From Alphaproteobacteria bacterium (GTDB lineage: Bacteria; Pseudomonadota; Alphaproteobacteria; Micropepsales; Micropepsaceae), in contig JAFARO010000003.1 in assembly GCA_019245415.1 (NCBI GenBank), positions 186,001 to 250,000 of the forward strand: 64,000 nt of DNA, in the 5' to 3' direction. Of this stretch, positions 1 through 10,573 are shown piece by piece. The translations under genes were made by a program, and so were the position numbers. The notes beneath the pieces were generated by a model that had not been told where the DNA came from, searched no databases, and saw only the letters and a list, made by a program, of their open reading frames with translations. The stretch's first letter is position 1, and each line of letters opens with the position of its first letter.

Positions 1-36
1 CCAGTGCCCGCAGTAGAGTTCCCCACCCCATAATTT

Positions 37-115
37 GTCATCCCCCGGCTTGTCCGGAAGGGACCCATTTTTTGAAGCAAGAAATTGGGTCGCCCGCATG
101 AAGCGGGCGATGACG
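37..115. repeat. dispersed palindromic repeat, copy 1
   Basis: This 79-base non-coding element begins GTCATCCCCCGGC and ends GGGCGATGACG. It contains the self-complementary CGCCCGCATGAAGCGGGCG segment. A diverged copy in the opposite orientation lies at 7472-7552 and shares the blocks AAATTGGGTCGCCCGCATGA, AAGCGGGCGATGACG and GGCTTGTCCGG. It sits just downstream of the merR stop codon. The form is that of an intergenic REP/RIME-like repeat. It may act as a transcription end, but there is no clear T-run. Confidence 0.7.
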
Positions 116-116
116 G

Positions 117-644
117 CTATCGAGAGGCAGCCCGCGCCGCGCGCAGCCGCGACTTCAATTCGAGCAATTCCGCGAGCAGGGCTTCGAGTTTCCCGCGCTC
201 GTCCCTTGCCGCCACGAACGGTGTCTCCGCATGCGCGCGCTCCAGCATCGCCAGCGCGGCGCGGGCGTGGCGCGGTTCGTCGTCGGGCATCTCGTCGCGG
301 CGTTGCGCCTCCTCGAACGAGACGATATTCGACGGTGCGACGCTCGCCGCAAAGGCGGCACGGCCCAGTTCGGCGACATGGCGCGGACCTTTTTCGCGCA
401 TCACCTTTTGCGCGCCCTTGATCGTATAGCCCTCGCGATAGAGCAGCGTGCGGATGCCGCGCAGCAGGTCGACGTCCTCGGGACGATAATAGCGCCGGCC
501 GCCGGCGCGCTTGATCGGGCGCACTTGCGTGAAGCGGCTTTCCCAGAAGCGCAGCACGTGCTGAGGCATGTCGAGTTCGGCCGCGACCTCGCTGATCGTG
601 CGGAACGCTTCGGGCGATTTGTCGCGCAGCGCTGCCAGGGTCAT
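117..644 (-). CDS. MerR-family transcriptional regulator
   Basis: The 175-residue protein has an N-terminal MerR winged-helix domain (about residues 14-85). It shows [21 protein letters not shown] and then the family signature [17 protein letters not shown]. The C-terminal half is not a metal-binding domain. It ends in a short Leu/Arg-rich helix that could form the usual MerR dimer coiled coil. The ATG overlaps the ihfA stop by four bases (ATGA), so the two genes are translationally coupled. In alphaproteobacteria this gene regularly follows ihfA at the end of the plsX-fabH-ihfA cluster. Its ligand and targets are unknown. The start at 644 is preferred over longer in-frame extensions because those run through ihfA. 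Confidence 0.9.
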   Translation of the reverse strand: MTLAALRDKSPEAFRTISEVAAELDMPQHVLRFWESRFTQVRPIKRAGGRRYYRPEDVDLLRGIRTLLYREGYTIKGAQKVMREKGPRHVAELGRAAFAASVAPSNIVSFEEAQRRDEMPDDEPRHARAALAMLERAHAETPFVAARDERGKLEALLAELLELKSRLRAARAASR

Positions 645-970
645 CCGTCTTGTCCGTTGGCGGCGGCCTGCAGCGGCGGCTGTCCGTTGATAACCGCCTT
701 GAGCACATGGCTCGGGCGGAAGACGAGCACGCGGCGCGGCGCGATCGGCACCTCGTCGCCGGTCTTGGGGTTGCGTCCCATGCGCTGCGATTTTTGCCGC
801 ACCGCGAACGTGCCGAAGGAGGAGAGCTTGACGGTTTCGCCGCGCGACAGCGCCGCGCAGAGCTCTTCCAGGATGTCTTCGACCATCTGGGCGGACTCGT
901 TGCGCGACAGCCCGACCGCCTGGAACACGGCCTCCGTCAGATCGGCGCGGGTAAGGGTCTGGTCGGACAT
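641..970 (-). CDS. ihfA: integration host factor subunit alpha
   Basis: The 109-residue protein is a DNA-bending histone-like subunit of the HU/IHF family. It pairs with IhfB and introduces sharp bends in DNA for transcription, replication and recombination. The minor-groove arm [12 protein letters not shown] (about residues 64-75) and the flanking [12 protein letters not shown] and RRVLVFRPS segments are typical of the alpha subunit. The length is slightly above the usual 99-105 residues because of a short C-terminal tail. It lies between fabH and merR and overlaps merR by four bases. An ATG start is used. Confidence 0.96.
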   Translation of the reverse strand: MSDQTLTRADLTEAVFQAVGLSRNESAQMVEDILEELCAALSRGETVKLSSFGTFAVRQKSQRMGRNPKTGDEVPIAPRRVLVFRPSHVLKAVINGQPPLQAAANGQDG

Positions 971-1064
971 GATTCCTGGCGACTCCCCAACGACACCCTA
1001 AAGTTAGGGGCAAGGGAATATGCCGTCAACGTCAAGGGGTTGGACGGCGACCTTGAGGTTAGGA

Positions 1065-2036
1065 TCACCAGCGGACGAGCGCCGCCCCCCAGGTGAAGCC
1101 CCCGCCCATGGCCTCGAGCAGGACCAGATCGCCGCGCTTGACGCGGCCGTCGTCCAGGGCCGTCTGGAGCGCCAGCGGGACCGAGGCCGACGAGGTATTG
1201 CCGTGGACGGCCACGGTCGAGATCACCCGGGCCGGATCGATCCCCAGCTTTTTTGCCGTGCCGTCCAGGATGCGCTGGTTGGCCTGGTGGGGAACGAACC
1301 AGTCGATGTCGGAGACTTTCAGCCCCGCCTGCGCCGCGGACGCCTCGATGGCGGCTGCGATATTGGTCACCGCGTGCTTGAAGACTTCCTTGCCCTTCAT
1401 GCGCAGATGCCCGGTGGTCTGGGTCAGCGATGGGCCGCCATCGACATAGAGAAGATCGTGCAGCCTGCCGTCCGAATAAAGTTTGGTGTTGAGCACACCG
1501 CGGTCCTTGATCGTGCCCTCCCCTTCGCGGGCCTGCAGCACGAACGCGCCGGCGCCGTCGCCGAACAGCACGCAGGTCCCCCGGTCGGTCCAGTCAAGCA
1601 GGCGCGACATCGTCTCGGCGCCGATCAGCAGTACGGTGCGCGCCTGGCCCGCCTTGATGAAATTGTCCGCGACCGAAAGCCCGTAGATGAATCCCGAGCA
1701 CACCGCCTGCACGTCGAAGGCCGCGCCATGCGCCATGCCGATCCGCGATTGCACCGTCGTCGCGGTGGCCGGGAAGGTCTCGTCGGGCGTGGTGGTGGCG
1801 ACGACGATGAGATCGAGCTCGCCGGCATCGATCGCGGCGTCCATCAGGGCCGCGCGCGCCGCTGCCACCGCAAGCATCGAGGTGGTTTCGCCGTCGCGCA
1901 CGATGCGCCGCTCGCGGATGCCGGTGCGCTCGCGGATCCATTCGTCGCTGGTGTCGACGCGCCGCGACAGCGCGTCGTTGGTGACGATCGTCTCTGGCAG
2001 GAATACGCCGGTGCCGATGATCTCCGAGCGGATCAC
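1065..2036 (-). CDS. fabH: 3-oxoacyl-[acyl-carrier-protein] synthase III (KAS III)
   Basis: The 323-residue condensing enzyme joins acetyl-CoA to malonyl-ACP and starts type II fatty acid synthesis in the cytoplasm. The Cys-His-Asn triad is visible: Cys113 in [10 protein letters not shown], His250 in [10 protein letters not shown] and Asn280 in [11 protein letters not shown]. The glycine-rich end [13 protein letters not shown] is also intact. The start is a GTG at 2034-2036 that overlaps the plsX stop (GTGA). No nearer in-frame ATG gives a full N-terminus, and this start restores the standard [10 protein letters not shown] opening. plsX and fabH thus form a coupled pair linking phospholipid and fatty acid synthesis. 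Confidence 0.97.
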   Translation of the reverse strand: MIRSEIIGTGVFLPETIVTNDALSRRVDTSDEWIRERTGIRERRIVRDGETTSMLAVAAARAALMDAAIDAGELDLIVVATTTPDETFPATATTVQSRIGMAHGAAFDVQAVCSGFIYGLSVADNFIKAGQARTVLLIGAETMSRLLDWTDRGTCVLFGDGAGAFVLQAREGEGTIKDRGVLNTKLYSDGRLHDLLYVDGGPSLTQTTGHLRMKGKEVFKHAVTNIAAAIEASAAQAGLKVSDIDWFVPHQANQRILDGTAKKLGIDPARVISTVAVHGNTSSASVPLALQTALDDGRVKRGDLVLLEAMGGGFTWGAALVRW

Positions 2037-3073
2037 GAAGCCGCCGCCTCGGGCATCGCGCTGATCAGGTTCGCGCGGTCGGCGATGATGCGGCGGATGA
2101 CGCCGGAGCGCGCCATGTCGATCGCCATGTCCAGCGCGCTGGCAAACCCGATCGCGTCGGTTCCGCCGTGGCTCTTCACCACGATGCCGTTCAAGCCCAG
2201 GAAGATGCCGCCATTGGACGCGCGCGGATCGAGCTTGCGGCGTAGCGCCTTCAGCGCGCCGGCGGCGATGAAGCCGCCCAGCCGCCCGAACAGCGAGCGG
2301 TTGAGCGCGCCGCGCAGATAGGTCACGACCAGCTTGGCGGTGCCCTCCGCCGTCTTGAGCGCGATATTGCCGCTGAAGCCGTCGGTGACGACGACGTCGA
2401 CGGTTCCTTCGGCGATGTCGTCGCCCTCGACGAAGCCGCGGAATTCGATCGGCAGGGAGGCGCCGCGCAGGATATGGGCGGCCGCCTTCACGGCGTCGTG
2501 GCCCTTGACGTCCTCGGAACCGACATTGAGCAGACCGACGCTGGGGCGCTCGAGCCCCAGGATGGCGCGCGCGAACGCTTCGCCCATCACCGCGAAGTCG
2601 ACGAGCTGGTCGCTGTCGCTCGAGATGTTCGCCCCGACGTCCAGCACGATGCTCTGGCCGCGCTTGGTCGGCCAGATGGAGGCGATGGCGGGACGCGAGA
2701 TGCCGTCCAGCACGCCGAGCTGAAACATGGACATCGCCATCAGCGCGCCGGTGTTGCCGGCGGAGACCGCGACCTCGGCCTCGCCCGCCTTCACCGAGGC
2801 GATGGCGTGCCACATGCTGGTGTTGCGGCCGCGGCGCAGCACCGTGCTGGGCTTGTCCTCCATGCGCACCTGTTCCGGGGCGTGGCGGATCTCGACCTTC
2901 GGTCCGAGCTTCGGACGCTTGGCCAGCAGCGGCTTCAGCGTGGCCTCGTCGCCATGCAGCAGGAAGCGCGCCGCCGGGTGGCGCAGGACCGAGCGCGCAA
3001 GCGCGGCCACAACGACGCCGGGGCCGGAATCGCCGCCCATGGCATCGATGGAAACTGTCAGTTCTCGCGCCAA
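2033..3073 (-). CDS. plsX: phosphate acyltransferase PlsX
   Basis: The 346-residue protein converts acyl-ACP to acyl-phosphate, the acyl donor used by PlsY for lysophosphatidic acid. The N-terminal motif [15 protein letters not shown] and the internal [19 protein letters not shown] and [16 protein letters not shown] segments are family hallmarks. The start appears to be TTG: an in-frame TAG lies about 12 codons upstream, and no ATG lies before the conserved DAMGGD motif. The weak start codon may tune the PlsX level relative to rpmF, which precedes it by 43 bases. It is followed by fabH with a four-base overlap. Confidence 0.96.
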   Translation of the reverse strand: MARELTVSIDAMGGDSGPGVVVAALARSVLRHPAARFLLHGDEATLKPLLAKRPKLGPKVEIRHAPEQVRMEDKPSTVLRRGRNTSMWHAIASVKAGEAEVAVSAGNTGALMAMSMFQLGVLDGISRPAIASIWPTKRGQSIVLDVGANISSDSDQLVDFAVMGEAFARAILGLERPSVGLLNVGSEDVKGHDAVKAAAHILRGASLPIEFRGFVEGDDIAEGTVDVVVTDGFSGNIALKTAEGTAKLVVTYLRGALNRSLFGRLGGFIAAGALKALRRKLDPRASNGGIFLGLNGIVVKSHGGTDAIGFASALDMAIDMARSGVIRRIIADRANLISAMPEAAAS

Positions 3074-3116
3074 ATCGTTGAAGCTTTCGACGGACCGGGC
3101 CGACTATGCCGCAAAG

Positions 3117-3296
3117 TCAGTCTTTGCCGGCCACCACTTCGCGGCCGCGGTACTGCCCGCAGGAGCCGCAAACATGGTGCGGACGCTTCTGCTCGCCGCA
3201 GTTGGGGCATTCCGTGTAGGCAGCGGGCGCCAGCCGGTGATGCGAACGGCGCATGTTCCGCCGGGACGGAGAGGTTTTTCGTTTGGGGACCGCCAT
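3117..3296 (-). CDS. rpmF: 50S ribosomal protein L32
   Basis: This 59-residue basic protein is easily missed because of its length. It begins [19 protein letters not shown], the standard L32 opening, and carries a zinc-ribbon with four cysteines (Cys30, Cys33, Cys43, Cys46). The zinc-binding form is therefore encoded here, not the Cys-less paralogue. A Shine-Dalgarno CAGGAG lies eight bases before the ATG, and a promoter candidate lies at 3336-3364. The rpmF-plsX-fabH order ties ribosome synthesis to lipid synthesis, as in many bacteria. Confidence 0.96.
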   Translation of the reverse strand: MAVPKRKTSPSRRNMRRSHHRLAPAAYTECPNCGEQKRPHHVCGSCGQYRGREVVAGKD

Positions 3297-3335
3297 CGCG
3301 GGAACTCCTGAAATCGCCCCTTTCGGCCGAATCGC

Positions 3336-3364
3336 ATAACACCGCGCCCTTACGGCACGGCCAA
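3336..3364 (-). promoter_or_regulatory. candidate sigma-70 promoter of rpmF-plsX-fabH-ihfA-merR
   Basis: On the minus strand, TTGGCC (3359-3364) and TGTTAT (3336-3341) are separated by 17 bases. They lie about 40 bases before the rpmF start. The match is moderate (four of six bases at each element), and the position in the only sizeable gap of this gene run supports it. Confidence 0.45.
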
Positions 3365-3452
3365 GCCATTCGGGAGGGCTGGCAAAACGAGGCGCGGAGT
3401 GAACAGGAAACCGCCTTGGGATTCAAGCGGGAAAAAGCCGGGGAAATCCCGG

Positions 3453-3965
3453 TTAGGAGCCCGGCTTGAGCTGCTTCAGGACGGCAAAAGCCGGCGCCGG
3501 GGCATCGGCCGCGTCCGCCGGCGGCTGGAATTCCACACCGGGGGCGCGGGGATAAGGGTCGATGGCCAGCGCCAATTCCTCCAGCAGGGGAACCGCGAGG
3601 TCGTAGCGCAGCGAGCCGATCTCCTCGCGCCCGTCCTCGTCGACCGCTGCGGGCTCGGCGGCGTGGCTGGCGGCCTCGCTCAGCACCAGTTCGCGCTTGA
3701 AATCGCGTTCGATGCGGCTGGGCACCGGATCAAGGGTCACGACGCAACTCTGAACCAGCATGCAGTCCAGCGCCGCCTCGTAAACGAAATGCGTGGAAGA
3801 CAGGCGCCTCAGAGCGATCCCGGCGCGGAACAACTCGACGGATTCCACTCCGGCCCATGCCGCAATGCGCGCGCACTCTTCCGGCGTGGCGGCGATCTCC
3901 ACTTTGGCGCCCGCATGTCCCAGACGCCCGAGCTCGTAGGGATGGCTGAGCGGAAAATCGATCAT
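3453..3965 (-). CDS. DUF177 (YceD-like) protein
   Basis: The 170-residue cytoplasmic protein matches the DUF177/YceD family, which is found next to rpmF across bacteria and in plastids. In E. coli and plants it is linked to 23S rRNA maturation. The conserved centre is visible around ALDCMLVQSCVVTLDPVPSRIE, a degraded form of the usual C-x-R-C-L motif. The acidic EDGREEIGSLRYDLAVPLLEEL segment is the second family block. Its start overlaps the stop of the preceding bc1-chaperone gene (ATGA). It is read before rpmF, which begins 156 bases further on and has its own promoter candidate. Confidence 0.85.
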   Translation of the reverse strand: MIDFPLSHPYELGRLGHAGAKVEIAATPEECARIAAWAGVESVELFRAGIALRRLSSTHFVYEAALDCMLVQSCVVTLDPVPSRIERDFKRELVLSEAASHAAEPAAVDEDGREEIGSLRYDLAVPLLEELALAIDPYPRAPGVEFQPPADAADAPAPAFAVLKQLKPGS

Positions 3966-4462
3966 GGCAACGGCCCGAAATCGAGTTGCCCTTCGGACAG
4001 ATCGGCCTTGGAGAGGCGTTCTTTGATCTCCATCCCGTACCTGGCGATGGCTGCCGCGCAGTCCGGCTCTTCGCCGCGATAGAGATTGCGGACGAGCGCG
4101 GCGCGCATGCCGTCGCCGTCCGTCGCCGCGTCGTAGGCGGCCAGGCGCCCATAGAAGGCGTCGGCGAGCGTCTTCATGCGCCGTCCCATTCCCATGTCGC
4201 CGGCACCCAGATCGCGCAGGCCTTCGTCGAAATTCACGAACAAGGTGTCCATCAGCGCCTGTGACAAATCGTTAAGGCCGGCCGCGCGCAGCCGGTCAAA
4301 GACCAGCCAGGCATGCAGGACGATCAGGTCGAAGCGGCCGTCGAGCGTGTCCGCGACGGCGAAATCCCGGAAGAAGACCGGCTCGCGCGCGCGGGCCACG
4401 ATTGCAGCATGGAGCCGCCGGGCGGCGTCCCGGTTGCGGGTTTTGCGTAAGACGTTCAACAT
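3962..4462 (-). CDS. ubiquinol-cytochrome c chaperone (UQCC1/Cbp3-like)
   Basis: The 166-residue protein belongs to the Ubiq_cyt_C_chap family, the bacterial relatives of mitochondrial Cbp3/UQCC1. These assist cytochrome b synthesis and bc1 complex assembly. The visible family traits are LHAAIVARAREPVFFRDFAV near the N-terminus, then DLIVLHAWLVFDRLR, and the MGRRMKTLADAFYGRL helix (about residues 92-107). No signal peptide or membrane segment is seen, which fits a cytosolic chaperone. It is the first gene of the minus-strand run and is coupled to the DUF177 gene by a four-base overlap. It faces bamE divergently. Confidence 0.85.
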   Translation of the reverse strand: MLNVLRKTRNRDAARRLHAAIVARAREPVFFRDFAVADTLDGRFDLIVLHAWLVFDRLRAAGLNDLSQALMDTLFVNFDEGLRDLGAGDMGMGRRMKTLADAFYGRLAAYDAATDGDGMRAALVRNLYRGEEPDCAAAIARYGMEIKERLSKADLSEGQLDFGPLP

Positions 4463-4488
4463 GATGATAGTTTTGGTCCAGGGTCCGC

Positions 4489-4517
4489 TTGCATCGCCAT
4501 TGGGGCCAGTCTAGCAC
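4489..4517 (+). promoter_or_regulatory. candidate promoter of bamE
   Basis: TTGCAT (4489-4494) and TAGCAC (4512-4517) are spaced by 17 bases and end 30 bases before the bamE ATG. The -35 is good and the -10 weak. It lies in the 85-base gap between the divergent chaperone and bamE genes. Confidence 0.35.
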
Positions 4518-4547
4518 AAGCCCGTCGGGGTTCCGGAAATTGCCGTC

Positions 4548-5036
4548 ATGAAAGCCTCTGCCAGCTACCTTGCCTTGTTCGCCCTGCTGATGGGATGCAC
4601 GCCCGTCGTCAGCCAGCGCGGCTATCTCCAGGACCTCGACGTCGAGGCCGGGATCGATCCGGTGAGCGACACCAAGACCAGCATCCAGCAGCGCCTGGGC
4701 TATCCCTCGACCGAGGCGACGTTCCAGTCCGACGCCTGGTACTACATCTCCAGCGTCGAGAAGCAGATCGCCTTCTTTCATCCCACCGTCGAGTCGCGCG
4801 CCATTCTGGCGGTCTATTTCGACAAGAACGGCAAGGTCACCGACATCAAGCACTACACATTGCAGGATGGGCACGTGGTCGATTTCGAGACCCGCGAGAC
4901 GCCCAGCCGCGGCAAGGAACTGACGTTCCTGCAGCAGCTCTTCAACGCCACGCCCGGCGTGCCCATCGGCGCACCTGCCGGCAACCCCGGCTCCGGCGGA
5001 CCTGGCGGCGGCGGCGGCAGAGGCGGGTATCCGTAA
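4548..5036 (+). CDS. bamE: outer membrane protein assembly factor BamE (SmpA/OmlA)
   Basis: The 162-residue lipoprotein has a lipobox LLMGC with Cys17 as the lipidated residue. A SmpA/OmlA domain follows. The VSDTKTSIQQRLGYPSTEATF segment and the DAWYYISS strand are diagnostic of BamE. BamE anchors in the inner leaflet of the outer membrane and supports BamA, which is encoded at 34580-36970. The C-terminal 30 residues are low-complexity Gly/Pro and are probably disordered. The gene stands alone and is convergent with hppA, with a palindromic repeat between them. Confidence 0.93.
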   Translation: MKASASYLALFALLMGCTPVVSQRGYLQDLDVEAGIDPVSDTKTSIQQRLGYPSTEATFQSDAWYYISSVEKQIAFFHPTVESRAILAVYFDKNGKVTDIKHYTLQDGHVVDFETRETPSRGKELTFLQQLFNATPGVPIGAPAGNPGSGGPGGGGGRGGYP

Positions 5037-5044
5037 ACAACGCC

Positions 5045-5127
5045 GTCATCCTGAGGTGCCCGCCCGCGTGCTTCGAGGCTCGCTAACGCTCGCACCTCAG
5101 CATGACGCGGGCGGGCCTCGAAGGATG
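5045..5127. repeat. GAGGTGC/GCCTCGAAGG palindromic repeat, copy 1
   Basis: The non-coding element starts GTCATCCTGAGGTGC and ends GCCTCGAAGGATGG. Inner arms include GCGAGCGTTAGCGAGCCTCGA-like complementary blocks and CACCTCAGCATGACG. It lies between the convergent bamE and hppA stops. A larger, rearranged cluster of the same units is at 13117-13268. It may serve as a bidirectional transcription end, but this is inferred from position only. Confidence 0.65.
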
Positions 5128-5137
5128 GCGTGCTCCC

Positions 5138-7291
<2,154 letters not shown>

Positions 7292-7471
7292 CGCGAATCC
7301 CTCATGCGGAAATTGCCCTGTCGGCGAAAACGCCGCCGATCCCTATGGCCGGCCGGAATGGACCTACCGCTTCAAGGGCGCGCGACGTATGCCAAAAGCC
7401 CGCGCGGGAGGCAATAAGGAGAATGGGGGCACCGAACCTGGCCGCGAGTTTTGCAGATTCCCTCCCTAAAC

Positions 7472-7552
7472 CGTCATCGCCCGCTTCATGCGGGCGACCC
7501 AATTTCTTTTCGCATTGGAAAATGGCTTGCCCGGACAAGCCGGGCAATGACG
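7472..7552. repeat. dispersed palindromic repeat, copy 2 (inverted)
   Basis: This 81-base element is the inverted counterpart of the one at 37-115. It begins CGTCATCGCCCGCTTCATGC and ends CCGGGCAATGACG. It carries a second local hairpin, GGCTTGCCCGGACAAGCC. It is the only structure recognised in the gap 7292-7635 between hppA and the CPBP gene. The rest of that gap shows no open frame or motif that can be supported. Confidence 0.7.
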
Positions 7553-7635
7553 TAGGGAGGGATAGGAGAAGATCTAAACGAGGTGGCCCATGTCCGCGGT
7601 CCATGACAAGCTGTCGTTTGGCACGGGGGGCTGTC

Positions 7636-8460
7636 ATGGCGGACGCGGACGCGAACAAGGCTTGGGTAGTATTGCGCGCGATCATCACCGGCCTTTTGGT
7701 CGGGATGATCGCGGCCAATGTCTGGCCCATTCTGCTGCTGAAGATCGGAATGCCGCTGGCGGCGGCCGCAGAGGCGCTTTTCCTGGCCCTCTATGTTTGG
7801 TGGGTGCGCGGCGGCGGCCCGCCGCGGTCGTGGAAGGCGGCCCGCGCCGCGAACTTCCGTGTCCGGACTTTGTCGGGGGGCGACTGGGCTTGGGGCGCGA
7901 TCGCCGCGGTCGCCATCGCCACAAGCGTGCATGCGGCGATCGTCGTGCTGTTCCGCCTGGTGCCGTTCCCGGCTGAGGCCTTCCATCAGGGCTACGATCT
8001 CTCCTTCATTCCCACCACGCCGCTCAAGCTTCTCGCCTGCGTCGTCTCGGCGGCGTCGGCCGGCATCTGCGAAGAGACCGGCTTTCGCGGCTACATGCAG
8101 GTGCCGATCGAGCGGCGCATGGGTGCCCTCCCCGCGATCCTGGTTTCGTCCTTCTTCTTCATGCTGCTCCACCTGACCAAGAGCTGGGCGCTGATCGGCA
8201 TGGTGCCCATCGTTTTCGGCGCCGGACTGCTCTACGGCGCGCTGGCATGGGCGTCGCGCAGCCTCGTCTTCGGCATGATCGGTCACACGCTGATGGACAT
8301 CGGCCTGTTCGCCTATTGGTGGGCGCAGGTGCTGGGCACGTTTACACAGAGGCCGATCTCCGAAACCGGCATCGACCAGAGCTTCACGATCGAATGCGCC
8401 GTTCTGGGCATAGCCCTGCTGGTCGCGGCGAGCACCATCGCGGTCCTGCGGCGGCGGTAG
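7636..8460 (+). CDS. CPBP-family intramembrane metalloprotease
   Basis: The 274-residue integral membrane protein has about seven hydrophobic segments and the CAAX protease / bacteriocin-processing (Abi, CPBP) motif set. These are EETGFRGY with Glu146, Glu147 and Arg151, FFFMLLHL with His179, and GHTLMD with His217 and Asp221. These residues form the putative metal site in the Rce1-like fold. No lantibiotic or bacteriocin gene is near, so the substrate is unknown. The ATG at 7636 is chosen because upstream in-frame sequence runs through a repeat. The gene ends exactly where the convergent histidine kinase gene ends. Confidence 0.85.
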   Translation: MADADANKAWVVLRAIITGLLVGMIAANVWPILLLKIGMPLAAAAEALFLALYVWWVRGGGPPRSWKAARAANFRVRTLSGGDWAWGAIAAVAIATSVHAAIVVLFRLVPFPAEAFHQGYDLSFIPTTPLKLLACVVSAASAGICEETGFRGYMQVPIERRMGALPAILVSSFFFMLLHLTKSWALIGMVPIVFGAGLLYGALAWASRSLVFGMIGHTLMDIGLFAYWWAQVLGTFTQRPISETGIDQSFTIECAVLGIALLVAASTIAVLRRR

Positions 8461-10092
8461 TCAGGCGCGGCGGAGCTGCTGTGCGCCCGTGCGCCGGGCG
8501 CCTTGCGCCATCGCCACTTTCACCGCTACGCCGAGCGCGTTGTAGTCATAGGGCTTGCGGATGATCGGAAACTCGGCACCGACGCGCTCGGCGGCGCTGC
8601 TGTAGCCGGTAGCCAGAAGCACCGGCATCCCGGCGAAGCGGCTACGGATCTCGCGCGCCAGCGCGAAACCGTCGATATCCCCGGGCATGACGATGTCGCT
8701 GAAGACGAGCACGACGTCCTTCTCGCGGTCGAGCAGCTCCAGCGCCTGCTGCGGCCCTTCGGCGCGCATCACGCGATAGCCGAGCTGATCGAGCAGCATC
8801 GCGCTCACATCGCCCACCGCGACGTTGTCCTCGACCAGGAGCACGGCGCCCTTGCCGCGGATGGAAGCGTCCTCCTTCGATTGCGGCGCCAGGCTCACCG
8901 CCGGCGCGGTCGCGCGCGGGAGCAGCAACGTCACGGTCGTGCCCTTTCCCGGTTCGCTCGCCACCTGCACGTCGCCGCCGCTCTGGCGCGCGAAGCCGTA
9001 GACCTGCGACAGGCCGAGGCCGGTACCCTTGCCGACGGCCTTGGTCGTGAAGAAAGGCTCGAACACCTTGTGCAGGACGTCCGGCGCGATGCCGCAGCCG
9101 GTGTCGCAGAGCGACAGCGCGACATAGTCGCCGCCGACGCCGTCCGCGCGCGCTTCGAGCTGCACGTTGCGGGCCTTCAAGGTCAGCGTGCCGCCTTGGG
9201 GCATCGCATCGCGCGCGTTGACGGCGATGTTGACCAGCGCCAGCTCGAGCTCGCCGGGATCGGTGACGACCGGCCAGATGTCCGGCGCGATGTCGAAGGC
9301 GAGCTTGATGGCGCCGCCGAGCGAGGTCGACAGCAGGTCGTGAAAGGAGGCGATGCGCTCGGCAAGATCGATGCTGATGGAGTTCAGCCGCTGGCGTCGC
9401 GCGAAGGTGAGAAGCTGGCGCGTCAGATTGGCGCCGCTCGATGCCGCCTGCTCGATGGCGTCGAGGGCACGGATGTCCTTCGGCTCCTTGGCGCGCATGC
9501 GCATCAGTTGCGCCTGTCCGCTGACGATCATCAGCAAGTTGTTGAAGTCGTGCGCGATGCCGCCGGTCAGATGGCCGATGGCCTCCATCTTCTGCGCCTG
9601 GGCAAGCTGACGCTGCGCCTGTTCGAGGCGGAGCTGCGCTTCGCGGCGTTCGGTCATGTCGCGCGTGATCTTGGCGAAGCCCAGAAGCTCGCCCTCTTCG
9701 TCGCGCACCGCATCGATCACCGCGAAGGCCCAGAAGCGCGTGCCGTCCTTGCGCAGGCGCCAGCCTTCGGTCTCGTGCCGGCCGTTGGCGCGCGCGATCT
9801 TGAGCGCCCGCGCCGGGATGCCGGCGGCGCGGTCTTCCGCGCTGAAGAATTCGGCGTAGTTCTTGCCGACGATCTCGGACGCCGCGTAGCCCTTGATGCG
9901 GGCCGCGCCGGCATTCCAGCTCACCACCGTGCCTTCCGGGTCGAGCATGTAGATGGCGTAGTCGGTGACGCTTTGCACCAGCAGGCGGAAATTGCGCTCG
10001 CTGTCGCGCAGCAGGGCTTTGCCCGCAGCGCCCCCCGCCGATTGTTCGCCCGGGAATTCGCTGTCCGGCCTGGCCAGCAACCCCTCCGACAT
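8461..10092 (-). CDS. PAS-containing hybrid sensor histidine kinase
   Basis: The 543-residue cytoplasmic protein has one PAS/PAC domain (about 33-150), a short coiled coil, a HisKA domain with His181 in GGIAHDFNNLL, and an ATPase domain. The ATPase shows Asn292 in the N box NIAVNARDAM, DTGCGIAPD at 330-338 and GTGLGLSQVYG. A C-terminal receiver follows, with Asp466 in VFSDIVMPG and Lys513 in IIRKPY. No membrane segment is present, so the signal is cytosolic and sensed by PAS. The HDFNNLL H-box and the attached receiver resemble the CckA-like family. There is no adjacent response regulator or histidine phosphotransferase, so it is an orphan. The ATG at 10092 (immediately after a GTG) has a GGGG six bases upstream and is preferred to an extension that would run into non-coding DNA. 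Confidence 0.9.
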   Translation of the reverse strand: MSEGLLARPDSEFPGEQSAGGAAGKALLRDSERNFRLLVQSVTDYAIYMLDPEGTVVSWNAGAARIKGYAASEIVGKNYAEFFSAEDRAAGIPARALKIARANGRHETEGWRLRKDGTRFWAFAVIDAVRDEEGELLGFAKITRDMTERREAQLRLEQAQRQLAQAQKMEAIGHLTGGIAHDFNNLLMIVSGQAQLMRMRAKEPKDIRALDAIEQAASSGANLTRQLLTFARRQRLNSISIDLAERIASFHDLLSTSLGGAIKLAFDIAPDIWPVVTDPGELELALVNIAVNARDAMPQGGTLTLKARNVQLEARADGVGGDYVALSLCDTGCGIAPDVLHKVFEPFFTTKAVGKGTGLGLSQVYGFARQSGGDVQVASEPGKGTTVTLLLPRATAPAVSLAPQSKEDASIRGKGAVLLVEDNVAVGDVSAMLLDQLGYRVMRAEGPQQALELLDREKDVVLVFSDIVMPGDIDGFALAREIRSRFAGMPVLLATGYSSAAERVGAEFPIIRKPYDYNALGVAVKVAMAQGARRTGAQQLRRA

Positions 10093-10573
10093 CACGTACC
10101 CCGATCTTTCGACGCATCTAGACGTGTGCAAACGCGCGAGACCTGCAAGGGTTCCGCCGACGGAGCGCCTTAAGGATGGTCGATGCCGGGTGCGAAATCG
10201 GCGCACGAAAATAATTTTCGCCACTTGCTGCGACGCACAATTCTCGCAGGCGTCATTTTTGTTCCGCCTTTCGGCTCAAAGGCTTGCAGTGGAAAAATGG
10301 CAGCGGAAATATTTTCCGCACCCCCTCTTGAACCGTCACGGTCGAAATCCCATTTCGCTTACATCCCCACAGGTGCGACAGCAGAGAAACGAGGCCGCAA
10401 TGCCTCGCATGGACATCCGCGCTCAGGCGCCCGCGAAAAAACCTCGCTCCCCTCGGCGGCGGAGCTATGCCCGAAACGAGCCTGGAGTTTGAAGTTGGCG
10501 AATTGAATTCGAAATTCCCTCTAACAGCCATGACGAGAGGATGGACAGGATTGAATTGGGATTCCCCCCTATT
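10093..10573. other. non-coding region with four small AT-rich palindromes
   Basis: This stretch between the kinase start and the tandem repeats has lower GC than its surroundings and no convincing gene. Four short palindromes share a GAA(A)T...A(T)TTC core: CGAAAATaATTTTCG (10206-10220), GCGGAAAtatTTTCCGC (10303-10319), CGAAATcccATTTCG (10343-10357) and CGAATTgAATTCG (10499-10511). They could be operators, a small RNA locus or a decayed element. No promoter of clear quality was identified. Confidence 0.5.

Noticed and set aside
10093-10224. 44-codon N-terminal extension of the hybrid kinase
   Set aside because: Arg-rich and without domain similarity; the ATG at 10092 has a plausible Shine-Dalgarno and places PAS normally.
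10183-10506. Possible 107-codon gene in the AT-rich gap
   Set aside because: No family resemblance and no convincing Shine-Dalgarno; it runs through the palindromes, and codon use is unlike its neighbours.
10093-10573. AT-rich palindromes considered as a replication origin
   Set aside because: No DnaA boxes (TTATCCACA-like) and no origin-linked genes such as dnaA, parAB or hemE.
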